A DNA stretch of 64,000 nt from Pseudoalteromonas sp. MEBiC 03607 (GTDB taxonomy: Bacteria > Pseudomonadota > Gammaproteobacteria > Enterobacterales > Alteromonadaceae), in NCBI RefSeq assembly GCF_004792295.1, contig NZ_SRRY01000001.1, positions 2,921,501 to 2,985,500 of the forward strand, written 5' to 3'. Made by a program: the position numbers and the translations under genes. The number at the start of each line of letters is the position of its first letter. Within the stretch, counting starts at the first letter, position 1. The notes under the pieces are model-generated. The model had not been told where the DNA came from. It was given only the letters and a program-made list of their open reading frames with translations, and did not search any database. Of this stretch, positions 1 through 9,237 are shown piece by piece.

Positions 1-343
1 CAAGCCACTGCTGCGTTAACTCCTCACCGAATATATGTGGATGATCAAATAAATGATGGTAAAAGTTAGCACCATGTTTGTGTTTATCTAGCCAATTTAC
101 AAACTTGATTGACTGCTTAAAAGTAACATCACATTCATTGATAAAGTCACTTTCACTGATACCAAACTTTTGCAATGAGTTGCGCATCGAAGGAACAGTT
201 CCTTCACCTACACCTATGCTGGCAATATTTGGTGACTCGATTAACGTGATCTCAATGCCACTATGTAAAAGCGCATGCCCCAAATGGTTAGCAGCTAACC
301 AACCTGCTGTTCCGCCACCAACAATTGCGATTTTTTTTATCAT
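1..343 (-). CDS. Tryptophan halogenase-like flavoprotein, N-terminal part (runs off the window)
   Basis: The first 114 residues are visible; the rest lies beyond base 1. The N-terminus carries a dinucleotide-binding fold with GGGTAGW at residues 9-15, the FAD-binding signature of the PrnA-type flavin-dependent tryptophan halogenase family, followed by a conserved region around IGVGEGTVPS. The second family motif (WxWxIP) would lie outside the window, so halogenating activity cannot be judged. Family members often sit beside TonB-dependent receptors in Alteromonadales and Caulobacterales sugar-uptake loci, where their role is unclear. The gene lies 76 bp after the receptor gene, past a terminator-like hairpin. 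The ribosome-binding site is weak. Confidence 0.85.
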   Translation of the reverse strand, partial: MIKKIAIVGGGTAGWLAANHLGHALLHSGIEITLIESPNIASIGVGEGTVPSMRNSLQKFGISESDFINECDVTFKQSIKFVNWLDKHKHGANFYHHLFDHPHIFGEELTQQWL

Positions 344-368
344 TTTTACTCGCCCACTTTTTACTCAC

Positions 369-395
369 AAAAAAGCCCAGTACAAGCTGGGCTTT
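369..395 (-). terminator. Hairpin between the receptor and halogenase genes
   Basis: A 9-bp perfect stem (372-380 with 387-395, AAAGCCCAG/CTGGGCTTT) with a 6-nt loop is followed on the minus strand by a run of U encoded at 369-374. It lies between the receptor stop codon and the halogenase start. It should end most receptor transcripts while possibly letting some pass into the halogenase gene. Confidence 0.75.
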
Positions 396-419
396 CTTAA
401 TTTCGTTATCTAAATCAAC

Positions 420-3017
420 TTAGAAACGTAGTGATACACCTAGCTTGTAGCGTGCTTCACCTTCAAAGCTCCATGCTGGATAGCCGTTACGAAGCTCTGG
501 TTTAACCTCAGCATCACCTGTAGCAGTACCAATTTGGATACTATCTTCTTCAGTGATATTAACCGCTTCAAATGTTAAGTCTAGGTAGTCAGTTACAGCA
601 AACTTAGCTGTTAGATCGAGCGTACCATAGTCTTGATGCTCGCGGTTACCATAGAAGTAAGGTGCTTCACGAACCATATACTCTGAGCGCCAGTTATACG
701 CTAAACGTACGCTATAGAAATCTGCTTCATAGTAACCAACTAAGTTAACCGTATGCTCTGAAGAGTCAGAGAATAATTCGATGCGGTCAGGGAAGTTCTC
801 TGCAGGCGCTTCTGAATCAACCCAAGTATAGTTTGCTTGATAACCAAAGCCATTATCAAAACCATCTTGAATTTGCAGCTCGATACCTTGAATTTCACCA
901 CCTGAACCAGTTCCTTTAGTAGCAACTGTCCAGTTATCAACACCTGAATCTGGGTCTACAATGCCTATGCTTTGATTCAGAATTTGGTCAACTTTAGTAA
1001 ATGAAGAAATATCCTTGATAAAGTAAGCCGCACTTATCATGCCGTCGCCATCAAAGTAATATTCAATACCGAAATCAGCTTGTGTTGCCTTAAACGGTTC
1101 AAGACCGATATTACCTGTAGTAATTACCTCATTACCAATTGTGCCATCTTCGTAACCAGACAACGAAGATGCTGCAAACATATCCGCATAATTAGCACGA
1201 GAGATAACTTGTGCAGCAGAGAAGCGCAGAATCATATCTTCAGTTAGGTCAAACGCAACGTTAACACTTGGTAATACTTCACTGTAGTCTGCTTTTTCAG
1301 TGCTAAGGCCGTTACCATAGTCACCATTAGCATTTAATGCATAATAATCAGACTCTGCATCTGTAGAAACATATCTTAGGCCAAAGTTACCGCGAATACC
1401 TTCTGCTGAAAAATCAGCCATTGCGTATAACGAGATATTTTCTTCTTGAATCGTACCGTAGCCAGATTTATAAGCGATAGATGTATTATCGAAGCTGGTA
1501 ATAGCAGCGTAGCCATCACTAATCATTTGATCAAGCTTTGGCTCTGGTAATGTATAGCCTGCACCAGAAGACACCGTACCTGAGTAATAACGAGAAGCAT
1601 CGTATGCAGCGATTGAGTCAACTAAGTTTGCAGTATAAGTTTCTTGCTTAACTTCATGATCAGCCCAACGGAAACCTGTTTTAATAGCTGTAATTGCGCC
1701 AAAATCTACAGGGATAGTTAAATCAAACTGTGCATAAGTCTCTTCGTCCGTATTCGGCTGTTTCTTAAGAGCCCAACCTGCTGAAGATAATTGTCCTTGG
1801 AAGTCATCTGGCGTGAATGATTTATTTGCAACATTAATATCAATAACATCGCCTGTCGCATCATAGGTGCCGGCATAGTCTGCTGGAGTGCCTAACCAGA
1901 AACCATAGTTTGCTGTTAAATCTGTACCACCTTCAGATTGGGTATTACCAACTCGACCTTTAAGTTCGAAGTTTTCACCTAAATACTTAAAGTCGAAGTC
2001 AAAAGTATCTGAAGTCATTGAACCTGCACGAGCCCAAGTTTGTGCCCAACCTGGATTTGCGCCATCACCTGAACGGCGATAGAAAGTACATGTTCCATCA
2101 ACATTAACTTGCTCACAAGCTGCATCTTTGTCATCAGGGAACATAACAAATAATGACGTGTTAGCATTATCAGCTGATAAGTCTAAAGTCATTATGTTAA
2201 GACCTAACTCTAGTTCATCAGTCGGGCGGTATTGGAACACTGCGTTAATAGCTGTACGTTCACGTTGTTGTTGGAATGTTGAAGGAACAATGTCACCCCA
2301 ACCTACTAAAGACTCAATACCATTGCGTTGATAATTTGTTTCAGAAAATGCTGCTGATACAAGCGCACCAAACGTTTCTTCATCATTTTTCCAGCTATAA
2401 AGACCAGAGATTTCAGGATCTGTTTCTTCTGAGATCGTACCGTAGTCAGCTTTTACACTTCCAAAAAGAGTATTAGAGTCAAGATCTAAAGGTTTGCGAG
2501 TGTTTACGATTACCGTACCACCGATACCACCTTCAACGAGATTCGCTTGAGATGACTTATAAACTTCAATACCACCGACCATTTCAGGTGGAAGTAATGT
2601 GTAGTTAAAGCTTCTATCGATAGACTGTTGATCATACCACCCTGTTGAAGCAACTGAGTGTCCATTTAGTAAAGTACGCGTTAATTGTGCAGATGCACCA
2701 CGAATAGACACTTGCTGGCCTTGCCCAAAAGCACGGTTAACAGCAACACCTGAAATACGACCAAGTGCTTCACCTACATCGCTATCAGGAAACTTACCGA
2801 CATCTTCTGCAGAAACAGCATCGACAACGCTGTCAGCAAAGCGCTTAGTATTCATTGAAGCTTCAAGTGAACGGCGAATACCGCGAACTTCAATTACTTC
2901 AACATCTTCTTGAACTTTAGTTTCTTCTGCTGCGTATGCAGCGCCAGTGAACCCAGCACTCATTACGAGGCCGATATTAACTGCTAATAAGCTTTTCTTA
3001 AAATTTTTAGCTAACAC
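420..3017 (-). CDS. TonB-dependent receptor, Xanthomonas/Caulobacter type (TIGR01782-like)
   Basis: An 865-residue outer-membrane receptor. A signal peptide ends near residue 30 (AAYAAEE). A plug domain follows, with the typical DVGKFPDSDVGEALGRISGV stretch near residues 72-91 and a QQVSIRGA motif. The remainder is a 22-strand-type barrel ending in an aromatic terminal strand (YKLGVSLRF). Receptors of this subfamily import oligosaccharides and similar ligands using TonB energy; the ligand here is unknown. Neighbours argue for a sugar: a halogenase-like gene downstream, and a LacI-type operator at 3073-3088 that is shared with the pgi operon. The upstream gap is long (653 bp). Confidence 0.93.
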   Translation of the reverse strand: MLAKNFKKSLLAVNIGLVMSAGFTGAAYAAEETKVQEDVEVIEVRGIRRSLEASMNTKRFADSVVDAVSAEDVGKFPDSDVGEALGRISGVAVNRAFGQGQQVSIRGASAQLTRTLLNGHSVASTGWYDQQSIDRSFNYTLLPPEMVGGIEVYKSSQANLVEGGIGGTVIVNTRKPLDLDSNTLFGSVKADYGTISEETDPEISGLYSWKNDEETFGALVSAAFSETNYQRNGIESLVGWGDIVPSTFQQQRERTAINAVFQYRPTDELELGLNIMTLDLSADNANTSLFVMFPDDKDAACEQVNVDGTCTFYRRSGDGANPGWAQTWARAGSMTSDTFDFDFKYLGENFELKGRVGNTQSEGGTDLTANYGFWLGTPADYAGTYDATGDVIDINVANKSFTPDDFQGQLSSAGWALKKQPNTDEETYAQFDLTIPVDFGAITAIKTGFRWADHEVKQETYTANLVDSIAAYDASRYYSGTVSSGAGYTLPEPKLDQMISDGYAAITSFDNTSIAYKSGYGTIQEENISLYAMADFSAEGIRGNFGLRYVSTDAESDYYALNANGDYGNGLSTEKADYSEVLPSVNVAFDLTEDMILRFSAAQVISRANYADMFAASSLSGYEDGTIGNEVITTGNIGLEPFKATQADFGIEYYFDGDGMISAAYFIKDISSFTKVDQILNQSIGIVDPDSGVDNWTVATKGTGSGGEIQGIELQIQDGFDNGFGYQANYTWVDSEAPAENFPDRIELFSDSSEHTVNLVGYYEADFYSVRLAYNWRSEYMVREAPYFYGNREHQDYGTLDLTAKFAVTDYLDLTFEAVNITEEDSIQIGTATGDAEVKPELRNGYPAWSFEGEARYKLGVSLRF

Positions 3018-3072
3018 AGGATTCCCCTTGAATCATTTTGTTGGTTTTTTATATCACTTCTGCCCAGTGATG

Positions 3073-3088
3073 ATGACAACGCTGTCAT
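3073..3088 (-). promoter_or_regulatory. LacI-family operator 56 bp upstream of the receptor gene
   Basis: The 16-bp site ATGACAACGCTGTCAT is palindromic except for the two bases flanking the central CG, as expected of a LacI-family operator. On the minus strand the half-site TTGTCA could serve as a -35 box, with TGATAT 17 bp further on as a -10 box. Bound regulator would then block the receptor promoter. The same sequence recurs at 3501 and 7896. Confidence 0.75.
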
Positions 3089-3621
3089 CTAGTAACAAAC
3101 CATACACTCTAAATTACATTTGTGCTACATCTTTTTGGTTAATTTGTGCAAAAAATTTACAACGAAATAATCAAGTAATTGATATAACTAATATTTAATA
3201 TTGAGTTTTTAAGAATTGTTACAAATAAACGGCGCAAATATAGCATGAGTGATATTACAGATGAAAAGACCAAAAGGATGAGTTTTTGAAAACAGCTAAA
3301 AATAACGTGTAATTTTGTAAGCTTAAGTTGCCACTGTACAACTATTAACCATAACTAAAAGTTATATAAAAACTGTTATCTAACAGTTGATTAGCTTAAG
3401 AAACTAGCTTGTTTCTAAAAGCACTCTGTCATGTACAATTTATTTTTAACTTTTTCTGGGCAGAGTAAGCTAAAGGGGTTTGAGAATAACAATTAATAAC
3501 AATGACAGCGTTGTCATTTTAATTATATAGGGCCATTTTGTACTTGTCTAACACTTTATGGCGCTATTTTAAGAAAGTGCGTTGATACGAAATGGTTTGT
3601 TTAAAGTGAATATTTAACAAC
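3089..3621. other. Non-coding region upstream of the receptor gene
   Basis: No credible gene is seen here. The stretch is AT-rich and holds the second LacI-type operator at 3501-3518 in its distal part. It may contain a distal promoter for the receptor gene or serve as spacer for DNA looping between the operators, about 429 bp apart centre to centre. Confidence 0.5.
3501..3518. promoter_or_regulatory. Second LacI-type operator (distal)
   Basis: AATGACAGCGTTGTCATT is the exact reverse complement of the 3073 site over its 16-bp core, with one extra matching base pair on each side. It lies 484 bp upstream of the receptor start and about 100 bp beyond the pgl terminator, so it is not placed to act on pgl. 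Its target could be a distal receptor promoter or a loop with the proximal operator. Confidence 0.65.
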
Positions 3622-3646
3622 AAAAAAGCGAGCCTAAGCTCGCTTT
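3622..3646 (-). terminator. Terminator of the pgi-zwf-pgl operon
   Basis: A perfect 9-bp stem (3625-3633 with 3638-3646) and a CTAA loop are followed on the minus strand by a U run encoded by 3622-3627. It lies 25 bp after the pgl stop codon. Confidence 0.85.
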
Positions 3647-3670
3647 AGATAAGTTGGTTTGATTAGGCGA

Positions 3671-4381
3671 TTAAGGTGCCCAATAAACTTCAATATTGAT
3701 GTGTGGGTGATTTAATACTGCACGCAAAGGCATGTCAGCAACTGCACCGCCCTCTTTAGCCTGTTTATATACTGCAAGTTTTTCTTCACCGCTAATTAAT
3801 AGCTTAACAACTTTAGAATCTGCGATTGCAGATAAAGTTAGCGTCATACGCTCAGTGATCTTGCCAGTTACATCACTTTCAATGGCGTTAATTGCACACA
3901 CTAAATCATCTGTGGCTAAACCATGTTCAAGGCCTTCGGCGTGTGGGAAAAGTGATGCTGTGTGGCCATCAGGACCCATACCTAAAATCGTCACATCAAA
4001 AGGACGCTTTAATGCTTTATAGGCAGCTTCACAATCAGCCACACCATTTTGAGCCGTTAATGCGTCATTTTTCATCGTTACGAAATTAGCTGCAGCGCCA
4101 TGGTTTTGTAACAGCGTGCTTTTGATAAATGCTTCATTACTTTTTTCATGATCAGCATCAACCCAACGCTCATCAACCATAGCTACATCAATGTTTGCCC
4201 AGTCAAGTTCAAGGTTTGATAAATGCTTATAAGCTGGTGCCGGCGATGAGCCACCCGATACCATCAGTACCGCGCGACCATCTTCTTTAATACCAGCAAC
4301 AAGGCTTTGTTCAAGGCTTGAAGAAAGCTCAGCTGTTAATTCGTCTTTGTTTGCAAAGAATTTTTCAACAATTGTTGCCAT
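3671..4381 (-). CDS. pgl: 6-phosphogluconolactonase
   Basis: A 236-residue cytosolic lactonase that hydrolyses 6-phosphoglucono-lactone to 6-phosphogluconate, the second step of the oxidative pentose phosphate and Entner-Doudoroff routes. Family signatures are GGSSPAPAY near residue 44, MVDERWV near 68 and GMGPDGHTASLFP near 135. The length matches the DevB-type family. It starts 5 bp after zwf and ends the three-gene operon before a clear terminator. Co-transcription with zwf couples lactone production to its removal. Confidence 0.95.
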   Translation of the reverse strand: MATIVEKFFANKDELTAELSSSLEQSLVAGIKEDGRAVLMVSGGSSPAPAYKHLSNLELDWANIDVAMVDERWVDADHEKSNEAFIKSTLLQNHGAAANFVTMKNDALTAQNGVADCEAAYKALKRPFDVTILGMGPDGHTASLFPHAEGLEHGLATDDLVCAINAIESDVTGKITERMTLTLSAIADSKVVKLLISGEEKLAVYKQAKEGGAVADMPLRAVLNHPHINIEVYWAP

Positions 4382-4386
4382 CTTAA

Positions 4387-5859
4387 TTACGCCTTATCGC
4401 CTGTGTTAAACCATACATGATTGTTTTCTTCTAACAATTCATCAGCATCGTCCGGTCCCCAAGTACCTGCTCGGTATAACGAAGGGGCGCCTTTTTCTTG
4501 CCAGCGCTCAATAATTGGATCAATCCATTTCCAAGCTTGGCGCACTTCATCACGGTGAATAAACAGTGATGGATTATTTGCCGCAGCATCTAACATTAAG
4601 CGCTTATAAGCATCTGAATGGAAACCATTACTATAAGCCTGAGATAACTCAATGTTCATTGTTACTGGCTCTAACTGCATCTCAAGGTTATCAAGACGCT
4701 TAGACATCAATGTTAATTGAATTGTTTCTTCAGGTTGCAGACGAATAACGAGACGGTTTGGCTCAATATTACCTACGTTGTCTGTATAAACATTGTGTGA
4801 AACCTTTTTGTATTCAACAACGATTTCAGCACAACGCTTTTTCATACGCTTACCAGTACGAAGATAGAAAGGCACACCAGCCCAACGCCAATTATCAATA
4901 TGCGCACGAATAGCAACGAATGTTTCAGTTTTACTCGCACCTTCGTTTAATTCTTCTAAGTAACCAGGGACGATTTTACCGTCTAAGTTACCTGGCACGT
5001 ACTGACCACGTACGATGTTCGCATCAACATCTTCAGCCACTAATGGACGTAACGACTCAAGCACTTTTAACTTTTCAGTACGGATGCTGTTTGCGTTTAA
5101 TTTATTTGGTGATTCCATTGCTACTAAGCAAAGTAACTGTAGCAAGTGGTTTTGCACCATATCACGTAATGCACCGGCTTTATCGTAGAAACCAGCACGG
5201 CTTTCTAGGCCCACTGTTTCTGATAAGCTGATTTGGATGTTATCGATTGACTTAGCATCCCAAAGGTTTTCAAACAGTGAGTTTGAAAAACGCAGTGCCA
5301 TTAAGTTTTGTACGGTTTCTTTACCTAAGTAATGGTCAATACGGAAAATCTGTTCTTCATTAAAGTATTCAGCAATTTTCGCATTGATTGCTTCTGCTGA
5401 CTCACCACAGTAACCAATTGGCTTTTCAACCACTACACGTGATGTTTCTGTGATTAACCCTTTTGAAGATAAAATTTCACAGCAGCTACCGTATACTGCA
5501 GGTGGTAATGAAAGGTAAAAAACACGAGACTTATCAGCATCGTGTTCATTTAAAATATCTCTTAGCTTATCCCAGTCATCATCGGCTTCAGTAACATTTG
5601 AAACAACAGGAACTAGGTAAGATGCAAACGCTTTCCAATCTTTTGCGTTGTATTCGCCTTTACCTAAAAATTCTTGCAAAGCTTTATGAGCCGTCTCGAT
5701 ATATTCTTTGCATTTGTTTTGGTCACGTACCGTAGGAAGGATGCGCGAACCTTGAGGTAAATTACCTTCTTGATAAGCGCGATACATTGCAGGAAGCAAT
5801 TTGCGTAACGCAAGATCACCACCGCCCCCAAAAATTACGATATCAAATGGATTTAGCAT
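4387..5859 (-). CDS. zwf: Glucose-6-phosphate 1-dehydrogenase
   Basis: A 490-residue enzyme oxidising glucose 6-phosphate to 6-phosphoglucono-lactone with NAD(P). The N-terminal dinucleotide motif reads GGGGDLALRKL (residues 11-21), and the active-site segment RIDHYLGKE contains the family's substrate-binding His and Lys. Length agrees with E. coli Zwf (491). It sits between pgi and pgl on one strand. The 280-bp gap before it could hold a second promoter, but no HexR-type site was recognised there. edd and eda are not in the window. Confidence 0.97.
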   Translation of the reverse strand: MLNPFDIVIFGGGGDLALRKLLPAMYRAYQEGNLPQGSRILPTVRDQNKCKEYIETAHKALQEFLGKGEYNAKDWKAFASYLVPVVSNVTEADDDWDKLRDILNEHDADKSRVFYLSLPPAVYGSCCEILSSKGLITETSRVVVEKPIGYCGESAEAINAKIAEYFNEEQIFRIDHYLGKETVQNLMALRFSNSLFENLWDAKSIDNIQISLSETVGLESRAGFYDKAGALRDMVQNHLLQLLCLVAMESPNKLNANSIRTEKLKVLESLRPLVAEDVDANIVRGQYVPGNLDGKIVPGYLEELNEGASKTETFVAIRAHIDNWRWAGVPFYLRTGKRMKKRCAEIVVEYKKVSHNVYTDNVGNIEPNRLVIRLQPEETIQLTLMSKRLDNLEMQLEPVTMNIELSQAYSNGFHSDAYKRLMLDAAANNPSLFIHRDEVRQAWKWIDPIIERWQEKGAPSLYRAGTWGPDDADELLEENNHVWFNTGDKA

Positions 5860-6139
5860 ATATCACTCTCTACATTGGCAATGCCGAATAAATAAACTCC
5901 ATGACTCTCATGAAATTTGGCAATGCTCGTTGTTATCTGGTTGATCTGGCTTTGTTTGATAGTTCCATTAACAAAACCTGTTGAATTTGTTTTGTGAGTA
6001 GCTTACTCATTATTCTTGTATTGGCTGAAGTAAATGAGTCTTAGGGGCTCTGTAAATCCTCTCACAAAAATACAGGCCCTAAGAACTCCAGCGCTACCCG
6101 TTCAAAGGTATCCGTTTTGCAGCTATTGCTGCGAATCAG

Positions 6140-7786
6140 TTACTGCTTACGATGCGTTTTATAGTAAGCGATCAGTCCATTCGTTGAACTGTCATGCGGA
6201 TGACTTACTGTGTCATCAAATAATTCAGCTTCAATTTTAGAAGCAAGTCCTTTACCTAGCTCTACACCCCACTGATCAAAAGAACAGATTTCTAAGATGA
6301 TGCCTTGGCAGAAAATCTTGTGCTCATAAAGTGCAATTAAGCGACCAACTGTTTTTGCATCAACCTTGTCTAATAACATTGAGGTTGTTGGGCGATTACC
6401 CTGATGAATCTTGTGATTCAATAATTCTGCAATTTCTGCTTCAGATTTACCTTTTGCGGTTAAATCAGCAGTTACTTGCTCTGCATCAACACCAGCCATC
6501 ATTGCTTCGGTTTGTGCAAAGAAGTTTGATAATAAGATATCATGGTGCTTACCAACATTTACTTGCGGCTCAATTGAGGCAATAAAGTCAGCTGGTACAA
6601 TTACATTACCTTGGTGCAGACATTGGTAAAATGCGTGTTGGCCGTTAATACCAGTCATACCCCAAATAATAGGTACTGTTGTGTAAGACACTGTTTCACC
6701 ATCAAAAGTAACGTGCTTACCGTTACTTTCCATCTCACCTTGCTGTAAATATGCAGGTAACATGTGTAATGCTTGGTCGTAAGGTAAAATAGCTTGCGCC
6801 GTATAACCTAAGAAACTCGTATTCCAAACACTTAAAAGCGCCATTAATAATGGTACGTTGTTTTCAAATTCAGCATTTTTAAAATGCTCATCAATTTCAA
6901 ACGCACCCTCTAAGATTTCTTCAAATGCTTCAAAGCCTAAATACAAGGCAATTGGTAAGCCTATCGCACTCCATAATGAAAAGCGACCGCCTACCCAATC
7001 CCACATTGTGAATACGTTTTCATCAGCGATGCCAAAAGCTGCTGTTTTCTCTAAATTTGTACTAACAGCAACAAAGTGCTTAGCAATGTGCTCTTGAGCC
7101 TGTGCCGTTTGCAAAAACCATTCAACCGCTGATTTAGCATTAGTCATGGTTTCTGATGTTGTAAACGTTTTAGATGAAATAACAAATAACGTCGTTTCAG
7201 CGTCTAAACCTTGTAAAACTGATGCAATCTGAACACCATCAACATTTGATACGTAATGAACATTTAATGTGTCATCAGCGTAGGCTGCAAGCGCCTCAGT
7301 TGCCATTTGCGGGCCTAAATTTGAACCGCCTACACCAATTGCAACGACATCTTTCACCGCTTTACCTGTGTAGCCTAACCACTCGCCACTGCGAACCTTG
7401 CTAACGAACGCTTTCATTTTAGCAAGCTCAGCGTTTACTGCGTCTGTTACGTTTTCACCATCAACCATTATAGCTGTATTAGCACGGTTACGAAGTGCAG
7501 TATGAAGTACAGCACGGTCTTCAGTAATGTTAATTTTTTCACCACTGAACATTTTTTCGCGCCATGCGCTAATGTCACACTCTTTCGCTAAAGAGATTAA
7601 TTGTTCAAAAACTGTTTTATCAATTTGTTGCTTCGAGTAATCGAATAATACGCCTGGGATCTGAGCTGAGAATTGCTCGAAACGCGTGCTATCTTTGGCA
7701 AATAAATCTTTAAGATGAATTTGTTTCATCTTCTTGGCACTTTCAGATAGTGCTTGCCAACTAGCTAATTGCGAACGGCTGCTCAT
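6140..7786 (-). CDS. pgi: Glucose-6-phosphate isomerase
   Basis: A 548-residue enzyme (E. coli 549) interconverting glucose 6-phosphate and fructose 6-phosphate. It carries both family signatures: the ISSKTFTTSET region, and DQWGVELGKGL near the C-terminus, plus WVGGRFSLWSAIG. The ATG at 7786 is preferred over a longer reading from 7861 because AGGGGA lies just upstream and the N-terminus then matches the family. It is first in pgi-zwf-pgl. A LacI-type operator overlaps its likely -35 box at 7896-7911, so the operon is probably controlled by the divergent regulator. Confidence 0.96.
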   Translation of the reverse strand: MSSRSQLASWQALSESAKKMKQIHLKDLFAKDSTRFEQFSAQIPGVLFDYSKQQIDKTVFEQLISLAKECDISAWREKMFSGEKINITEDRAVLHTALRNRANTAIMVDGENVTDAVNAELAKMKAFVSKVRSGEWLGYTGKAVKDVVAIGVGGSNLGPQMATEALAAYADDTLNVHYVSNVDGVQIASVLQGLDAETTLFVISSKTFTTSETMTNAKSAVEWFLQTAQAQEHIAKHFVAVSTNLEKTAAFGIADENVFTMWDWVGGRFSLWSAIGLPIALYLGFEAFEEILEGAFEIDEHFKNAEFENNVPLLMALLSVWNTSFLGYTAQAILPYDQALHMLPAYLQQGEMESNGKHVTFDGETVSYTTVPIIWGMTGINGQHAFYQCLHQGNVIVPADFIASIEPQVNVGKHHDILLSNFFAQTEAMMAGVDAEQVTADLTAKGKSEAEIAELLNHKIHQGNRPTTSMLLDKVDAKTVGRLIALYEHKIFCQGIILEICSFDQWGVELGKGLASKIEAELFDDTVSHPHDSSTNGLIAYYKTHRKQ

Positions 7787-7882
7787 ATATATAATCCCCT
7801 CAAAACTTGCAACAAACTGATTTTTAACTATCTTTTTATTAATGTTGAATAAAGACAGCAATTAAAAACACGATGAAAATTA

Positions 7883-7911
7883 ACACTAAGTTAAAATGAC
7901 AACGCTGTCAA
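7883..7911 (-). promoter_or_regulatory. pgi promoter overlapped by a LacI-type operator
   Basis: ATGACAACGCTGTCAA at 7896-7911 matches the two operators near the receptor gene. Read on the minus strand it contains a perfect -35 TTGACA (7911-7906). After 17 bp comes TAGTGT (7888-7883), a 3/6 match to the -10 box. Occupation by the regulator would hide the -35 box, so repression of pgi is the simplest reading. It is 110 bp from pgi and 224 bp from the lacI-type gene, so autoregulation is also possible. Confidence 0.7.
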
Positions 7912-8134
7912 TGTTCTACTTTTACATTTTATAGTCGAGATAATAGCGCAATTTTTCTCTTTTGACACCGGTATCATAAAAATTATCTCAATTATTTTAC
8001 TGCTAATTTGGTAGAACATTAGATACACTAACTAACTTATATTAAATATTAATGTACCTATTAAGAAAAAGCGCTCTGGTGAACACTTTTCGATATTATT
8101 ATAATACAAATATAACTAACTATAAAGTAACTGT

Positions 8135-9166
8135 ATGAAAGTAACCATAAATGATGTAGCCAAACTCGCTGGTGTTTCAATGAAAACTGTTTCGCGAGTG
8201 ATCAATAAAGAGCCATCTGTCAGAAAAAAAACGTACGACATAGTGATGGACGCTGTAAACACGTTGAACTATCAGCCAAACCTTGCAGCTCGTAACCTTG
8301 CAGGCACATCGTCTTTTACTGTTGGTCTGGTATATGACAACCCCAATGCATACTATGTTATCGACATGCAAAATGGGGTGCTATCACGCTGCAAAGAAGA
8401 AGGCTATGAGTTGGTTATTCATCCATGCAGCTATCTTGATGCGAATATGCAAGAAGACTTTAAAACCATGATCAAGCGCTCGCGTTTGGCAGGCCTTGTA
8501 TTAACGCCACCTCTTTCAGAGCAAAACAGTATCATAGAAATGCTTGACGAAATGGGCATTCATTATGTGCGTGTGCTTTCTGGTCGTCCTACAGAGGAAG
8601 ATCAAGACACCTGTATTTATGTAAATGACTACGCGGCAGCGTACGAAATTACTGCTCACCTACTCTCGCTTGGTCATAAAAATATCGGCTTTTTATGCGG
8701 CGACAAAGAACATAAATCAACAACTGAACGCTTAGAGGGTTATCAGGCTGCGCTAAGGGATCACAACATCCCATTGAATGATGATCTGATCTACGAAGGC
8801 CAATATTCTTTTGAATCTGGTGTTGAAGGTGCAAAAGCATTGCTTGGTGAGAATAACCCGAAAAACATTACAGCCTTACTTGGCGGAAACGATGAGATGG
8901 CTGCGGGTGCGTTATTTGCTTCACGATTAATGGGCATTGAAATTCCACAGCAACTCTCTATCACTGGTTTCGAAGACTCGCCATTCTCGCGTCAAACTTG
9001 GCCGAAACTAACAACAGCCCATCAAGCGAATGATGTGATTTCACAGCATGCCGCTCGGTTATTGTTTAGAAAAACCCGTGGTGCACGTAATCAAGATAAA
9101 GACATCATCACGACCTTTACCCCTTCATTAGTGGTACGGGAAAGCTCAGGCCCAACCTCAGCTTAA
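8135..9166 (+). CDS. LacI/GalR-family transcriptional regulator
   Basis: A 343-residue repressor-type protein. Residues 1-50 form the helix-turn-helix and hinge (TINDVAKLAGVSMKTVSRVI and the LNYQPNLAARNL hinge segment). The rest is a periplasmic-binding-protein-like sensor domain with the usual NDEMAAGAL and GFEDSPFS elements, typical of a sugar or sugar-phosphate effector. It is divergent from pgi and is the only regulator next to the three identical operators, so it is their likely ligand. The effector is unknown. Names such as NagR or MalR are not justified from sequence alone. Confidence 0.93.
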   Translation: MKVTINDVAKLAGVSMKTVSRVINKEPSVRKKTYDIVMDAVNTLNYQPNLAARNLAGTSSFTVGLVYDNPNAYYVIDMQNGVLSRCKEEGYELVIHPCSYLDANMQEDFKTMIKRSRLAGLVLTPPLSEQNSIIEMLDEMGIHYVRVLSGRPTEEDQDTCIYVNDYAAAYEITAHLLSLGHKNIGFLCGDKEHKSTTERLEGYQAALRDHNIPLNDDLIYEGQYSFESGVEGAKALLGENNPKNITALLGGNDEMAAGALFASRLMGIEIPQQLSITGFEDSPFSRQTWPKLTTAHQANDVISQHAARLLFRKTRGARNQDKDIITTFTPSLVVRESSGPTSA

Positions 9167-9181
9167 TTTATTCAAGTTACG

Positions 9182-9208
9182 AAAAAGCCGCTATTTAGCG
9201 GCTTTTTT
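9182..9208 (+). terminator. Terminator of the lacI-type gene
   Basis: A 12-bp stem (AAAAAGCCGCTA, 9182-9193, with its complement at 9196-9207) has a very short apex and ends in a U run on the plus strand. It lies 15 bp after the regulator's stop codon and, being A-flanked on the left, may also serve the convergent fusion gene. Confidence 0.85.
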
Positions 9209-9237
9209 GTTTGATGAATGAATTGTTCTGATACCAA

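Noticed and set aside
5860..6139. HexR site or small gene between zwf and pgi
   Set aside because: No TGTAATTAAATTACA-like palindrome and no ORF with a ribosome-binding site could be found; the stretch is left as plain spacer or a zwf promoter.
8135..9166. Naming the LacI-family regulator NagR or MalR
   Set aside because: The operator resembles several LacI-family sites of this order as I recall them, but no nag or mal genes are nearby and sequence alone does not fix the effector.
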